Source of the DNA: Brachynemurus nebulosus
Taxonomy: Eukaryota; Arthropoda; Insecta; Neuroptera; Myrmeleontidae
Assembly (NCBI GenBank): GCA_035578155.1
Contig: JAPWDM010000004.1
Coordinates: 39,938,803-40,002,802, forward strand
DNA length: 64,000 bases
Reading direction: 5' to 3'
Below the pieces are notes generated by a model. That model saw nothing but the letters and a program-made list of their open reading frames with translations. It made no database searches and was not told where the DNA came from. This document shows, one piece after another, positions 11,826 through 24,599 of the stretch. The translations under genes and the position numbers were made by a program. Position 1 is the stretch's first letter, and each line of letters starts with the position of its first letter.

Positions 11826-12389
11826 TTATGTCATATCAATTTGCTACGCTAAGTTCGTTAGCCAGACACATCGGATGCCCAGAAGTCGGTTTTTGGGCAC
11901 TTTTGACAAAAAGTGTCCTAAGTGCTAAAAACATTAGAATTCAAAGGTTTTTTTTTGTACCATTGCGAAAAGCACACGAAATTTTATTACAAAGGTCCTC
12001 TGAGCTATACCTGTTTGTCAGCTGGTTCTCCAGAAAAATTAAAAATAATTTACAAAATTTTGGGTTAAAGATTTTTTGTCCTTGTCTAACATCAGTTTAA
12101 CATACCCCATGTTATTAGTTTAATTACACGCATACCGTAAACTCTGTTTAGACTGTCCTTAATATATTTAAAAAAATTTGATCAGATTGATTATAAAATT
12201 CTAAAAAATAATGTCTAATAATTATAAGCAAATCATTATATTTATGATATTCTATCAATTAGACTGTAATTTTTCTTTAATCGAATAAATCGTTTATATT
12301 ATCCACCGGCATAAACGTGTCTTTATATATCTATACACAAAGTAGACGATTGTCAATATCATTGTCATTTTGTTTTTAATTAAAAAATA

Positions 12390-12629
12390 TGAGGCGTTCT
12401 AAAACGAAAATCGCCTAATTCATACAGAACGAGTTATTTAACGAAAAAAATGAAAAAGACTAGTTTTATCACAACTTACTGCTAAGGCCAGTTTTGCTAT
12501 AACTTTAATTTGAAATAAAACCCCTTTTTGAATAAACTGTACTAAGCAATACAAGCTGGAGAATTCATTTTCATCGCTAACTCATTTTCGACCAAACTTA
12601 AAATAGATGACTTATTTGGAACCGCCTCA
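12390..12629. mobile_element. 240-bp MITE (TGAGGCG termini), copy 1
   Basis: Ends TGAGGCGTTC and GAACCGCCTCA are inverted. A second 239-bp copy lies at 31091-31329 within the same repeat complex. Confidence 0.6.
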
Positions 12630-12975
12630 CGTTTTTTTTTTTTTTTTTTTTTGTTTGACATTTCAAATAATTTTTTTCTACCAATAATAGATTCAAAACA
12701 TCAAATTGAATAAAAACAAAGAATAAATATCAAATTGTTATAATTTCTAACAAAAATTCTTGAATTATACGTAATTTATGTATTTGACAATTCAGTTGGA
12801 TGCATTCAAGCATACGAAATGCATAAAAATTTTAACATATTCTTTTTCATAATATATTTCTGTTGAAAATAATAAAAACTTGTACAAATAAATAAGAATA
12901 ATGAAACACAAAAAGCTAATTTCCTAAGTTAATTAGTAAAATTTCGTATACTTCAGCACCTGCGGTGGAAAATTT

Positions 12976-13521
12976 GGTGTTATTAACGGAAAATATATTT
13001 TATTTCTCAAAGTATTGCGGCAGTTTTGAACAGAATAGTTCTCTATTTTATACTCAAGTTCATAGCAGTTACCGAAAATACACGAAAATCCTTTAATTTC
13101 CACATATTTTGTCAGTCATTTCAACTCGTGTACAGTATAATTTAAAAGTTGAAAGTTGATTTAGCTTAAAATAATGCTGGCATACTGACACATTCTATTA
13201 TTTTGTAAAATTAAACAAGAAAACACGTTTTTATTATTTATTTATTTTGGTGTTATTAACAGAAAATACATTTTATTTCTCAAAGTATTGCGGCAGTTTT
13301 GAACAAAATAAATTCTCCATTTTATACTCAAGTTCATAGCAATTACCGAAAATTCTATAATTTCCACATATTTTGTCAGTCATTTCAATTCCTGAACAGT
13401 ATAATTTAAAATTGGAAAGTAGATTTAGCTTAAAATAGTGCTGGTTAAGCTGACACATTCTATTATTTAGTTAAATTAAACAAGAAAACACGTTTTTATT
13501 ATTTATTTATTTTTTTAAATA
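12976..13521. repeat. tandem duplication, period 273 bp
   Basis: Two adjacent diverged copies starting at 12976 and 13249 ('ggtgttattaac') run through 'ctcaaagtattgcggcag', 'ttttgtcagtcatttcaa' and 'aaacacgtttttattattt'. A 61-codon ORF on the minus strand (13273-13458) exists only in the second copy and has no recognisable similarity. Confidence 0.85.
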
Positions 13522-14184
13522 CATTAATTAATTATTTTATGATTTTTGGTTTTTTTTCTTCATAAGGCAAATATCTCCTTCATTTTTTTTGTTTTTGGTT
13601 CGCAACTTTTCTTTCAATTTATAAATAAAACTTCCAGTTTAAAATCTGTTGCAAATATAACAGCAATTTTTACTTCTATTAAATCAAAATCAAAATTACA
13701 TTAAGTAAAAATTCATTTAATTTTAGTCTTCAAACGTAAATCAAATTAATTTTTTATTCATCTTTGTCCGATCCTTTATAAAAACCACAATAATTTTGGT
13801 TCACTTTCCTTAAACCTTGTCGTATCTAGAAAAAAGAAACATCAAATTTAAAGAGAAAAGTATTTAAAATACATAATTATAGATTATAAATACATATAGA
13901 TAATTAATATTTACTTACTTGTTATATTATGTATATTAGTATATTATATTTAGGTTAAATTATAAAATAAATTTAATAAAAATAAAAATCAAATACTGAC
14001 AGCTTGCATGTAAACGCATGTAACAAGCAATGAAATTTGAATTTAGAAGAAAACCAACCGCTATAATCAGAGAATAAATTCGAAATGTAATAATTATATT
14101 GGCGACCATAGAGCACTAGAGATAACATACCTGTCTGTATACTACTGGAACCAGTGTAACCAGCACTGATATACGTAACCAGTG
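13522..14184 (-). repeat. repeat complex, unsplit copy (empty site for the Helitron at 24890)
   Basis: Reverse complement of 24640-24889 joined to 27487-27795. 'tctccttcattttttttg', 'attctctgattat' (reverse) and 'cttgttatatta' are shared. Here the sequence around 13890-13900 is continuous where the other copy is split by a Helitron. Confidence 0.75.
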
Positions 14185-14629
14185 AAGGTACGAATCCACC
14201 AAGCGCGCAACCTGTTTGCAAATGTTTGTGAACACAAAATTTGTTTGGTGGATACGATCGTCACGAATGTTTGCTAATGTTTGCTAATGTTTGTAGTGTT
14301 TCGTCCAAAGTCGATACATCAAAGGGAATTTATTTTTTGGTACGTTTTGTGTTTTTCTGGTGGAGACGGTATGTTAATACGAGGTATATACCCGAAGTAC
14401 GAACAACAAACGAGTATCATGATATGTATGTACTTTATACATATTGCGATATAATATACATGTATTTATATACGAATGCGAATACGTGGAACAACTTCAA
14501 ACATTCGCAAACGGATTATCGTTTGTAACTGTTTGTTCAGTGGAGACAGTGTGTTCGCAAACAGTTGCAAACATTTGCAAACAACTACAAACATTTAAAG
14601 CAAATTTTTTTTCGGTGGATTCGCACCTT
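14185..14629. mobile_element. 445-bp MITE with AAGGTRCGAATCCACC termini
   Basis: Inverted ends AAGGTACGAATCCACC and GGTGGATTCGCACCTT. The interior has many copies of 'tttgcaaa', 'gtttgctaat' and 'caaacattt' near both ends. No clear target duplication was seen. Its termini resemble those of the element at 56101-57212. Confidence 0.7.
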
Positions 14630-14639
14630 AAGAGATAGA

Positions 14640-14925
14640 AAATTTCCCAATAGTCTCAAAAATAAAAAAAGCGTGGATGAGTTCGTCAGCCAGATACGTT
14701 CGATTTTTAGAAGCGAAATTTTTTGCCATTTTTTTCCATTTTAAGTGGCTTTTTGCAAAATTTAAATTTTTAAAAAATTAACTACTCAACCGATTTTGAA
14801 AATTTTTTCACCGTTAGATAGCTAAATTATTGTAGATAGATACAGGTTGTTATATGAAATCCGTCAGTGTCCAATCTCTGGAAATTCGCTATGTTATGCA
14901 GGTGCTGCGACAGGGGTATTTATCT
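14640..14925 (-). repeat. repeat B, copy in inverse orientation
   Basis: Reverse complement of about 23440-23715. 'gtgtccaatctctgg', 'ttcgctatgttatgcagg' and 'tgctgcgacagggg' are the reversed B head. Confidence 0.85.
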
Positions 14926-16419
14926 TTTTACCTTTAAAGATATTTTTTATTAATTTTTTTTATTAAAAGTTTTTTCATCATCATTTTTTTGGCAAACTTG
15001 TTAATATATATGTATAGACATGACGTAGTATATAATCAGAAATATCGTGAAGTCAGATTATGATTTTCTTAAATTTTTAATAAATAAAACACAATTTTAT
15101 AAATAAATAAATTATAATAATATACAATAGACACATATTGAAGTGTAACAATATCCGAAAACATTTATTCAGCATTGATAACAGATTTCGTATTTAAGAT
15201 AAATTTGAATTGTATTACAGCCGTTTACAAAACTAACGTCATAGGTATATGTATATTTAACTAATTTTTTTAATAAATTTAACAAAAAACATACATTGTA
15301 TAGATAAATATAAAATATTAAAAGGAAATTTTCTTAAAATATAGGGAATATGTGCAATTAATTAAGACTAAAAAAATATCTATGAGAAGAAACTTAATGT
15401 TTAAAACTACTTTAAGATCATCAAATTAATGTTTCAAAAAACTACTTTAAGATGATTACATATTAGGTTTTAAGAATAAGATTCTTAAAAAATTTATTCA
15501 TATTTATAAAATATGATTTTACCGACGTAGAGACAGAGTACTGTATAGATAGTATATTAACATTACTATAAATTTCACAAATTTATCGAAGTATATGTAT
15601 GTATCTCTATTCCTTTATTAAAATTTTAGCATGTATTTTTCGATTTTTTATAAAAAATGTGTTAAACTGCTTGAATGCTTTTATTTAGAAGTAGAAGGAT
15701 TAACGCAACATTAATTTTTTATTTCTATAGAAGTGTTTCTTAAAAAAAAATTTCGAGAAAACAAGAATTTTCATATCAATTTGATCGCTCAGTTTATAAA
15801 AAATATGCTAGTTTTATCGATGGCCAAACATTTTACGTTAAGTGAGAATGTTCTTATATTTACCACGCGATATCGCGTGATTGATCATATAGTAGACATA
15901 TCATGCGATACCATGTGATCGGTAATGAAAGTGTTAAAACTATCCATTTTTTTTTTTACTTTCTGTACAATATAAATGTGTCTAATTTAAATTTTTTAAC
16001 AGTCACTAACGTCATAAGACGTCGAATAAAATCTTACTAAATCATATATCATATCCAACAAGCAAATAATGTGTTTTAAAACAGATCGCCAATATTGCCT
16101 TTAAAAATTATTAATAAAAAAATTTTTTTTATTAAAAAACAGCGATTTTAGCTAAGTACATAATATAATTGTAATATTAAATTTCATCAGAGAATATGTA
16201 GCATTGAATATTATCATATACAGATTAAAAAAAAAAAAATATACAGAGTGATACATTTTTGTAAAATTATGAGCGTAAAAAAAAAATTGTGTACCGTAAT
16301 TGTAAATGAAAAATTTTCTGTAAAATTTGATATTAAATTATTAGAATCCAACTGCAGGTAAAATGAAATGAAAAAAATTTATATGCAGGCTGTCGCTAAA
16401 AAATTTTTTTCATTTGATA
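14926..16419. other. AT-rich stretch without recognisable gene
   Basis: No supported gene or complete element. The palindromic 'cgcgatatcgcg' (15866-15877) is the only distinctive motif. Confidence 0.45.
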
Positions 16420-16437
16420 TTAACTCGGGAATTCCCA

Positions 16438-16457
16438 GTGTCACCTGTAGGTGACAG
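16438..16457. repeat. 20-bp palindrome, copy 1
   Basis: GTGTCACCTGTAGGTGACAG, 13 bases inside the left end of the piggyBac-like element. Confidence 0.9.
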
Positions 16458-16653
16458 TGATTTGCAATTTTTTTTTAAAGACAATATAACATATTTTAAA
16501 ATAAATGTGGTACTACTAAAATATTAATACTTAGTAGTATTCATGATTTTAATTTGGCAACACTGACGTTATTTCAACGGTCAAATTAATTCCGTTATTT
16601 CAAATGGTGTTCTGTTTTTCTGCGTGTTAGTCCATCTTGTCGTATTTTCGCTG

Positions 16654-16678
16654 CTATAAAAATGTCTAAAGGGTAAGT
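16654..16678 (+). promoter_or_regulatory. possible start codon and splice donor of a lost gene
   Basis: 'tataaaaatgtctaaaggg' followed by GTAAGT. ATG at 16662, a three-and-two-thirds-codon exon, then a consensus 5' splice site at 16673. Weak on its own; interesting only because it lies inside the TTAA-flanked element. Confidence 0.3.
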
Positions 16679-16790
16679 ACTGTTATTATTGTTATTATAA
16701 ATTATTATTTGAGAATCAAGCTTATAACGAAAGAGATTTTTTTGCAAGAAAAACTTTATTATGTATCTAAAATAACGTTGAATTTATTGA

Positions 16791-16810
16791 GTGTCACCTG
16801 TAGGTGACAC
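16791..16810. repeat. 20-bp palindrome, copy 2
   Basis: GTGTCACCTGTAGGTGACAC, a near-perfect inverted repeat in the middle of the element. Confidence 0.9.
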
Positions 16811-17018
16811 TGGGCAATATTTTAACCAGTGTTGGCATTAAGCGACTGAATTTTTAATCGATTAATTAATTTGATTAATTTTTTAATCGATGAAATTAAT
16901 CGCGATTAAAAAAAGAATCGTTATTTTTATTAATTGTGTTAATCGTTAAGCGTATTTGAGAATTTACCAAAAAAGAAGCACTTTTTTTAAGGCTGGATTG
17001 GAAGCGAATTCATAAACA

Positions 17019-17162
17019 CTATTGTATTAGGACAACATAATAATAATACATATCTATTAGTTAATTAAGTGTAATATATATCTATTAGATAATTAAGTTA
17101 CTTATGTGTTGTAAGACAAGATGCGTCGTGGTACAGTATTATGTTTTCCTAATACAATAATT
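17019..17162. repeat. short inverted repeat pair
   Basis: 'attgtattaggacaacat' (17021) and 'atgttttcctaatacaat' (17141) are inverted, enclosing about 100 bp. A possible tiny MITE nested in the piggyBac-like element. Confidence 0.5.
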
Positions 17163-17346
17163 TTCAAATAAATGAAGGCTGAGGTTTTTTTGGACCACCA
17201 TCAATCTCAATCATGGCCCATCTCAATCTTACCCATGGCCCGAGTAAAAAAAAAAAAATAGTAAAAAACTCAAAATTTCAATTGTCAAGAATATATAATA
17301 AATATTCTTTTTATTTTGTATAAGTTCATGCAATAAATAACGCCCA

Positions 17347-17366
17347 GTGTCACCTCTAGGTGACAC
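17347..17366. repeat. 20-bp palindrome, copy 3
   Basis: GTGTCACCTCTAGGTGACAC, about 130 bp from the right end of the element. Confidence 0.9.
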
Positions 17367-17839
17367 CTCATTTTAAAAAAAATGAAACGGTATTTTTAAA
17401 AAAAAAAATAATTTTTTCCATATACTGAATACCTGAATATAAAAACAAGCACAAAATTAGGATCTTCTCTCAATAGATCTTGGCATGGGAATTGCCGAGT
17501 TAATTTCAAACATATTACTTTTTGCTAGCAAAATCTGTATATGAATAAAAAACTAACTCTGTTCCCACTAATAATTGTTAATTTAAATTACACAAGGTTA
17601 ATAATAGCAAATATACATACACACAATTATGTGAATTTTATATCGAATCAAGTTTAGGGTATGATATTAAAAAATTAGTTTGATTTATTTTTTAGGGATG
17701 GATGTAAATAAAAAGTTTGGTTTTTCTTTTTAAAAATTGTTTTATTAAGTACAGTTTAAAAAAAAAATAGGTACAATAATCACTTTTAACATTTCTTACA
17801 AAAATACGATAATTTTTTAAATTTACAAATTTCAAGAAG

Positions 17840-18230
17840 ATCCAACGTTTTGAATTGCGATTTCAAGAAGATCCAATGTTTTGATTTGCAATTTATGAGT
17901 TAGTCGGATCGGTCCATTATTTATGATACCCAATTGTGGATTGTTCTGAAGCCACGCGAACATCTGCTAATTTAAATTATCGAATCTCGCCGGCAATGAT
18001 ATGTATCCAATTTCTAATTCCAAAACTGTTTTCATTCTTGGTGAATCAAATTTTGACGGTAACTGACTTGCGCCCATTATTTTATATTTTTTTCCAATCT
18101 CTATATCAGAAGCTTTAATCCACCGTTTGATGGAACCAAGATGGTTCAATTCAGACATAAAATTTCCGACCATTTTTTTTTTAATTAAGTCTCTGTTTCC
18201 AGATGAAGCACCAGCAGTAATGGATTCCAT
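17840..18230 (-). pseudogene. small virus-like protein of unknown function, truncated by an in-frame stop
   Basis: The ORF starts at ATG 18230 and stops at a TAG (17967-17969) after 87 codons. The same frame is open beyond the stop for about 40 more codons (MFAWLQNNPQLGIINNG and on), ending in a 27-bp tandem duplication. The protein has an N-terminal low-complexity leader, then IKRWIKASDIEIGKKYKIMG, a serine-lysine-phenylalanine segment and SLPARFDNLN. The pattern recalls small OB-fold-like proteins encoded by several insect DNA viruses and virus-like elements, but I cannot name the family. A TATA box lies about 110 bp upstream, next to repeat R. It may be an endogenous viral relic, or a shortened but expressed gene. 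Confidence 0.45.
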
Positions 18231-18340
18231 TGTTGATAATAATTAGTTTTTGACACAAGAATTGAAAATTTACAATAAGAAGATTTAATGTTTTTCACTA
18301 AAGTTTCGAACAAAATTGTAATTGAAGAAATTCTGTCGCG

Positions 18341-18353
18341 GCCTTTTTATAGC
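18341..18353 (-). promoter_or_regulatory. TATA box for the small virus-like gene
   Basis: On the minus strand 'gctataaaaaggccgcg' lies about 110 bp before the ATG at 18230. A palindromic CRE-like TGACGTCA is 20 bp further upstream (18370-18377). Confidence 0.45.
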
Positions 18354-18566
18354 AGAAAAATAGTATGATGACGTCAGTTATCACACTTTATGTAGCCATA
18401 CAGGTTAAAACCTGCTGCTTCATTTTCGCATATTAGACCGAAATCTTCGCTATTTGATCTCAGTATACCTTTAGTGACGGCAGCTGACGATTTATACAAG
18501 TTTAAACCTGTTTTCAGATAAAAATATGATAAAATTATGAATAAAGTTATAGAGTACCCGGAGGTT

Positions 18567-19030
18567 CCGACTAGCAACACCATCTTTTAACTATGAAAAA
18601 GGATTTTCGGTGCCATCTGTTGACAATTTTTCAAACTAGTATCCGGACGAGCAGCGACATCTTGTAACGAATTTACGAGGCTCGAAGGTGGCTGCGCCAT
18701 CAATTAGCGAATTTTTCAGTTCTTAGGTTCGGTTAGGTTAGAAAAATTTTTGTTAGGTTAGGTTAGGTAAAAAAAAATTGTTAGGTTAGGTTAGGTTAAA
18801 AAAAAATTGTTAGGTTAGGTTAGGTTAAAAAAAAATTTGTTAGGTTAGATCATGTTAGGTTAGGTTCTGTTAGGTTGGATCAAGTTCCATTGGGTTCACT
18901 TAGGTTGGACAAAATTTTCGTTCACATTACCCCACCCACCGCCGGAGGTTTCTAGAACCGCCGCGGTAGTTTTGCCTCCATCCGAGGTCGCTCAAAAAAT
19001 CGGGAGGTGGGGAGGTGTGTCTAGAACTCT
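18567..19030 (+). repeat. dispersed repeat R, copy 2, with (TTAGG)n runs
   Basis: Same order as copy 1: 'gactagcaacaccatct', 'aaggtggctgcgccatc', 'ttaggttcggttaggtta', then three roughly 30-bp units each with three consecutive TTAGG followed by an A-run, and a GC-rich end 'ccacccaccgccgg'. About fifteen TTAGG pentamers lie in 18720-18875. It lies upstream of the small virus-like gene. Confidence 0.85.
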
Positions 19031-19565
19031 TATATTTCTACTACTACTATTGTTCATGCTTATTAGAACTCCAATGTTACAAAGACGTGTTTTTTTATGA
19101 TAAAATTAAATTTTTTTATTAAAAGACCAATATTTGCGGCAATATTTTGATAATAATTCTGATTTTATAAATAAGCAGACTTCAAAAATTGGTGTAATTT
19201 TTATTTTGCTAGAATTAATAAAACAGTTTTAAATTTAGGGTTACTTAAAGTCGAATTTTGGAAAAGCAAATTTTTGGCTTTTATTTTTCCATACTGTGGT
19301 ATTTAGTTAACGGGATATATTAACTAGACCTAATTTTGATATGATATCAAAATTTCATGGCGAAGTGATCAGTACTTTTGAAATTGTTACCATTTCTCAT
19401 AATTCGCAATTTTGAAATTTTCGGTTTCCCGCCAAATAGCAAGAAGGGGTAGAATGTGTTAAGCTACACTTTCATTTCAACCAATGCGCCAAGTAGCCTC
19501 AATAAAATATTTTTCATAAATCAAAAGTAAAAAAGGTTACCATATGGTGCGAACTTTATGAAAAA

Positions 19566-20352
<787 letters not shown>

Positions 20353-20456
20353 GACAAATTTAATTAATGGCATCCAACAATTAAAATAAACAATATATCG
20401 TAACTTGATGGCGCAAAAATCTAGTTATAAATACGTGCAAGAAACGCCCTTGCATT

Positions 20457-20459
<3 letters not shown>

Positions 20460-20547
<88 letters not shown>
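20460..20547. repeat. (TA)n microsatellite
   Basis: About 88 bp of uninterrupted TA. Confidence 0.95.
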
Positions 20548-20552
<5 letters not shown>

Positions 20553-22623
20553 GTTCCCACAGCGGTCAGTCTCAGCGAACAGTTAGTGTTAGTCATTCCC
20601 ACAGTAGAAACAACCTCACCACAACGGACATGCTGATACAGCTTTAAAAATAAATAAAAGCAAGAAAATTGTAATAAACTTGTTTACTTTTATTTCTGAT
20701 ACTTACGATTTAAATTTTTTTGTAGTTTAATTTTAAAATAGAAATAAAGTTATTTGTTATAAATCGACTTCATATTTTCTTAAATCATTACGTTACCGAT
20801 TTATTCCAGAGAATTAATTAAAAACATTACATTAAAGTATAAGTTACCCGTGAAGTGCTACATCGTGTCGTGAGTCCCAAGTAGTTATACTAGTAGCCTA
20901 GTACTATCGGGAATGTACTAATAGTCTAGTTAATATCAGGAATAGTGCAACAATAAAGACCATTGGACAGCCGGAGATATATACTAGTAGCCTAGTTGCC
21001 GAATCAAAATTGGATCGCATACAAGTTTACGGGGTTGAACTCATCAACTGTCCTGCTGACAGCCTGCTCTACATTGGAACTTGTTCATTCATCGGGAATC
21101 CAACACTATATATGTATGATTGTAAATTAAAATATATTCTTTCATTAATATTGTTTTAAAAATTTTAAAAATTATTCTTATACTTTTTATTATTACGTGA
21201 TAACCTATTAATGCTACCATAGTTCAATAAGTTAAGGAAATAATAAAAAATATTTTCAAAAAGGATAAAATTTTGTATATTACGTTTATATAAACAATTT
21301 ACAAAGACCATTTCACATTTATAACGAACGTGTTAAAGAAAAAAAAACGGACAAAGAGAGTAAATATTTAATAATACAACTATCCTTGTTTTGTAATCAA
21401 TATTGGAAAACAATCATTAACACTTATCTTATTTATATAGCCGGATATAAAAGACACCACGCAAAAAAACAAGATTACTTGGCAAATGTTGGGAAAATGT
21501 TTTTATATGATGGCTTTGGTTGGTTATATGTACGAGTACCCTAACCATATCTCTAGTTAAACTATACATATAGTACTGGGGTATTCATTATTGCAACATT
21601 TTGTCCCCTTTCTATTTTGTCAGTGACGGTAATCCCTTTCGATATTACTTTTCGTTATCATTTCAAGTTTATTTGTGTGCAAAAAAATACACCATATCTG
21701 TTCCATTGCTAACGAATTCGGTTTTTAGCTGATCGAATTGAAATTTAATAATTGTGTAAAAAAGACATTTTGAAATGGATGAATGTGTGGTATTGCAGCA
21801 AATTTAAAAGAAAGTATTTAAAAATTTTTGAAATTTAAAATTAGTTTTCTTACTATCTTAATATTAAAATGATTTGAGAAAATAACGCTCTAAACGCGTC
21901 TGACATCAGATATAAAAGTTCTCTTTGCAAAAATTCAAGAAAATTTATTAATTTTCGAAATTTATTCTCGGAGAAATATATTTAGTTATAACACAACTCA
22001 TTTCAAGAATCATATCTCCGATTTCTGTAAAATTACTATTAAATCGATTTCTGGAAAAATATCGTCCTTAATTGATAGTTTTCTTTAATTGGACAATTTA
22101 TTTTGAATTATATACGGTTAACGTTAAAAAAATTTTAAGGCGTAACAAATACAGTAACAGCTGAGAAAAGGTGTTTTATTGACTTTTTGGATGGAGGAGT
22201 TGTTAATAAGAAAATACTACTCAAGAATAGTGTCAGGAATAAAAAAATTATTATTAGTAATTAATATTATAAAATGGTGGTACCGGAGTCATTCTCCCAA
22301 GGGACGTTGAATTTCCGCGGCACAGTGTATAGCTGGTGCAAATTTGAATCTGGAACCAAATAAAAAATATCCCTTTAATCTATGCAATGTTATAGCCGGT
22401 GAAATACGTAAGAGATTTTCGATAGATTAATTCAAACATTTTTTTATAAACAAGTTACTGGCTACTTTCTTGGGCCAAAATTGTAATTCAACTACTCGTT
22501 AATCACACGAAAGTCAATATTTTTAAAATTCCCTGCGAATTTTACTGGCTACAACAATGTAAATTAAGAGGATATTGATATGTTTATGTTATTCCAGATT
22601 AAACATACATTGCGAGAATGGCT
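20548..22623. other. no recognisable gene
   Basis: Contains a few short repeats ('actagtagcctagt' at about 20889 and 20983). No protein or element could be supported. Confidence 0.4.
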
Positions 22624-22631
22624 ACAGAGCC

Positions 22632-22810
22632 CAGGGCTGGATCTAGGGAAGGGAGAGCGAGGGCACGTGCCCCGGGCGCCAAAATTAAAAATGTGACTTT
22701 TTTTCGCCTTACTTGTTTTTTTGGGAGGACGAAATTTTTCTTTCTGAGGAGGACAGGGGCGCTAGTTTTCAACAGTGCCCTGGGCGTCACTTAGGGTAGT
22801 TCCGGCGCTG
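22632..22810. mobile_element. 179-bp hAT-type MITE
   Basis: Imperfect inverted ends CAGGGCTGGATCTA and TAGTTCCGGCGCTG. Flanking 8-bp near-identical duplications are ACAGAGCC (22624) and ACAGTGCC (22811). A GC-rich interior includes 'ccccgggcgccaaaatt'. The 8-bp duplication and CAG tips are typical of hAT. Confidence 0.7.
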
Positions 22811-23052
22811 ACAGTGCCACTATTTTACAATATTTATGAACGACAAAATTGTTTTAATATTTTAATATATCCCTAATAACTTCCTTGAATAGTATTTCCT
22901 TATTACCTTTCCTTCCATTCAAAAACAAAAATGTCAGAGATACTTCTTAATCAACATAAATTACTTTCCAGTAGCAACAACAATGGGTAACGAATAAAAT
23001 TGCTTTATAAGTTTTTCTTTATTCCTGTGAACAATTTGGAAAAACCATATAA

Positions 23053-23230
23053 TCTATTATATAAAAGAGAAATACCACTCATCCATACATCACAAAATCT
23101 CCAGAACTATAATACTTACAAACTTGAAATTTAGCATGTAGCTCCCCATTGGGTCGTAGGCGCTCCCTAAGAAAGGGTTTTGCAAATTTTTTTGTCTAAT
23201 TCTTTAATAATTTTGGAATTTTAAAAATTA
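23053..23230 (+). mobile_element. Helitron 5' end fragment
   Basis: 'tctattatataaaagaga' then 'aataccactcatcc' and 'cccattgggtcgtaggcg' match the 5' ends at 24890 and (reverse) 44652. Similarity fades after about 180 bp and no 3' end was found. Confidence 0.65.
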
Positions 23231-23439
23231 AATAACTATGGTTACTATTTATTGGTACATACTATTTCTCCATTCTCACTTGAATGTTTTTTATCCGGAT
23301 TTACTTACATTTAATTACTATTATTTGCTTTTATCGGTTCGGTAAATCATTAATCCTATTTACTGTTACCAACAAAAAGAAAAAAAACAAACAAAGTCAA
23401 TGTAAGTTTAAGGCCTACTATTTGTATATTATTACAAAA

Positions 23440-23720
23440 TACCCCTGTCGCAGCACCTGCATAACATAGCGAATTTTCAGAGATTGGACACTGACGGATT
23501 TCATATAACAACCTGTATCTATCTACAATAGTTTAGCTATCTAACCGTGAAAATATTTTTAAAATCGGTTGAGTGGTTAATTTTTTAAAAATTTAAATTT
23601 TGCAAAAAGCCACTAAAAATGGCCAAAAATTTCGCTTCTAAAGATCGAACGTATCTGGCTGATGGACTCATCCACGCTTTTTAGACTTTTGGGACTATTG
23701 GGAAACAAAGGCCCTTCCGA
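23440..23720 (+). repeat. repeat B copy
   Basis: B head 'cccctgtcgcagcacctgc' followed by one 'caatagtttagctatctaac' unit and 'aaaatggccaaaaatttcg'. It pairs with the inverse copy at 14640-14925. Confidence 0.85.
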
Positions 23721-24137
23721 CGACACACCTTGCCGGAACGTTGGAAAAAGTTAATTTTTGAGTACGCGTTTGGAGCGCTGTATTTTTTCACCTGTTCAAG
23801 ATAGACAGATGCTTTCCCGGACTTTTTTGTAGAGAATTCGATTCTCTACAAAAAAGGTCTTTACACTTTTTATTGTATCTATCACCTTTTGGCTACGTAA
23901 GCGGTGAAAGTTAAAAAAACGCTCTTCATGAATTTTCAATATTGTTTAAACAATACGAAAGAAACATTTATGGGAGTTAATATTTTGCACAAATGTTCTC
24001 TTCGGCAATCCCTACAAGAATCTCTTTTTAAAAAATTTTTACATCTATCCTAAAATTAATGTTTAGTGAGTGAGATAGAGCTTAAAATTAGTGCTACTGG
24101 ACTATAAATGCATTTTAAACGTATACAAAAATATTTA

Positions 24138-24517
24138 GGCTGTCTACACAATCAATTAAATAAGGAATAAGAAATAAGAAATAAGATTTAAGAAATAAGG
24201 AATAAGAAATAAGAAATAAGGAGTATGCCATCTAGTGACGTTGATTGGAACTTTAACGTAACTGCTCATAGATATAAATATGTAGGTACTTTTGTACGTC
24301 ATAATTCGTGATTTTTTTCACTTGAGTGACATAAAAGTCATCAAGAACGTTATATTTTCATGAATTTTGAACTACAAAAATACCTAAATACATATACCTA
24401 TGAGCAGTTACGTTAAAGTTCCATTCAACGTCACTAGATGGCATACTCCTTATTTCTTATTCCTTATTTCTTAAATCTTATTTCTTATTCTTTATTTCAT
24501 TGATTGTGTAGACAGCC
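24138..24517. mobile_element. 380-bp foldback MITE, PIF/Harbinger-like
   Basis: Ends GGCTGTCTACACAATCAAT are inverted, with arms of about 165 bp containing repeated 'gaaataag'. Flanked by direct TTA trinucleotides (24135-24137 and 24518-24520), the 3-bp duplication expected of PIF/Harbinger. Confidence 0.75.
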
Positions 24518-24599
24518 TTACTTGATACAGCCAGTGATAAACACCATAATAATATACACACAGAACGATATACAGATATAGCTTCTAATTTAAAAAACC

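Larger units (their letters stand above)
16424..17499 (+). mobile_element. piggyBac-like element, internally deleted
   Basis: Flanked by TTAA on both sides (16420-16423 and 17500-17503), the piggyBac target duplication. Inverted ends are CTCGGGAATTCCCA and TGGGAATTGCCGAG. Three copies of a near-perfect 20-bp palindrome (16438, 16791, 17347; core GTGTCACC..GGTGACAC) lie near both ends. A possible first exon with a splice donor (ATG 16662, GTAAGT 16673) survives, but no transposase coding sequence remains in its 1076 bp. A TTAA-mobilised non-autonomous derivative is the best reading. Confidence 0.7.

Noticed and set aside
18720..18875. true telomere array
   Set aside because: TTAGG runs are at most three in a row and embedded in a dispersed repeat.
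23053..23440. complete short Helitron
   Set aside because: Only a 5' end is visible; no CTAG-type 3' end with the expected preceding motif before repeat B starts.
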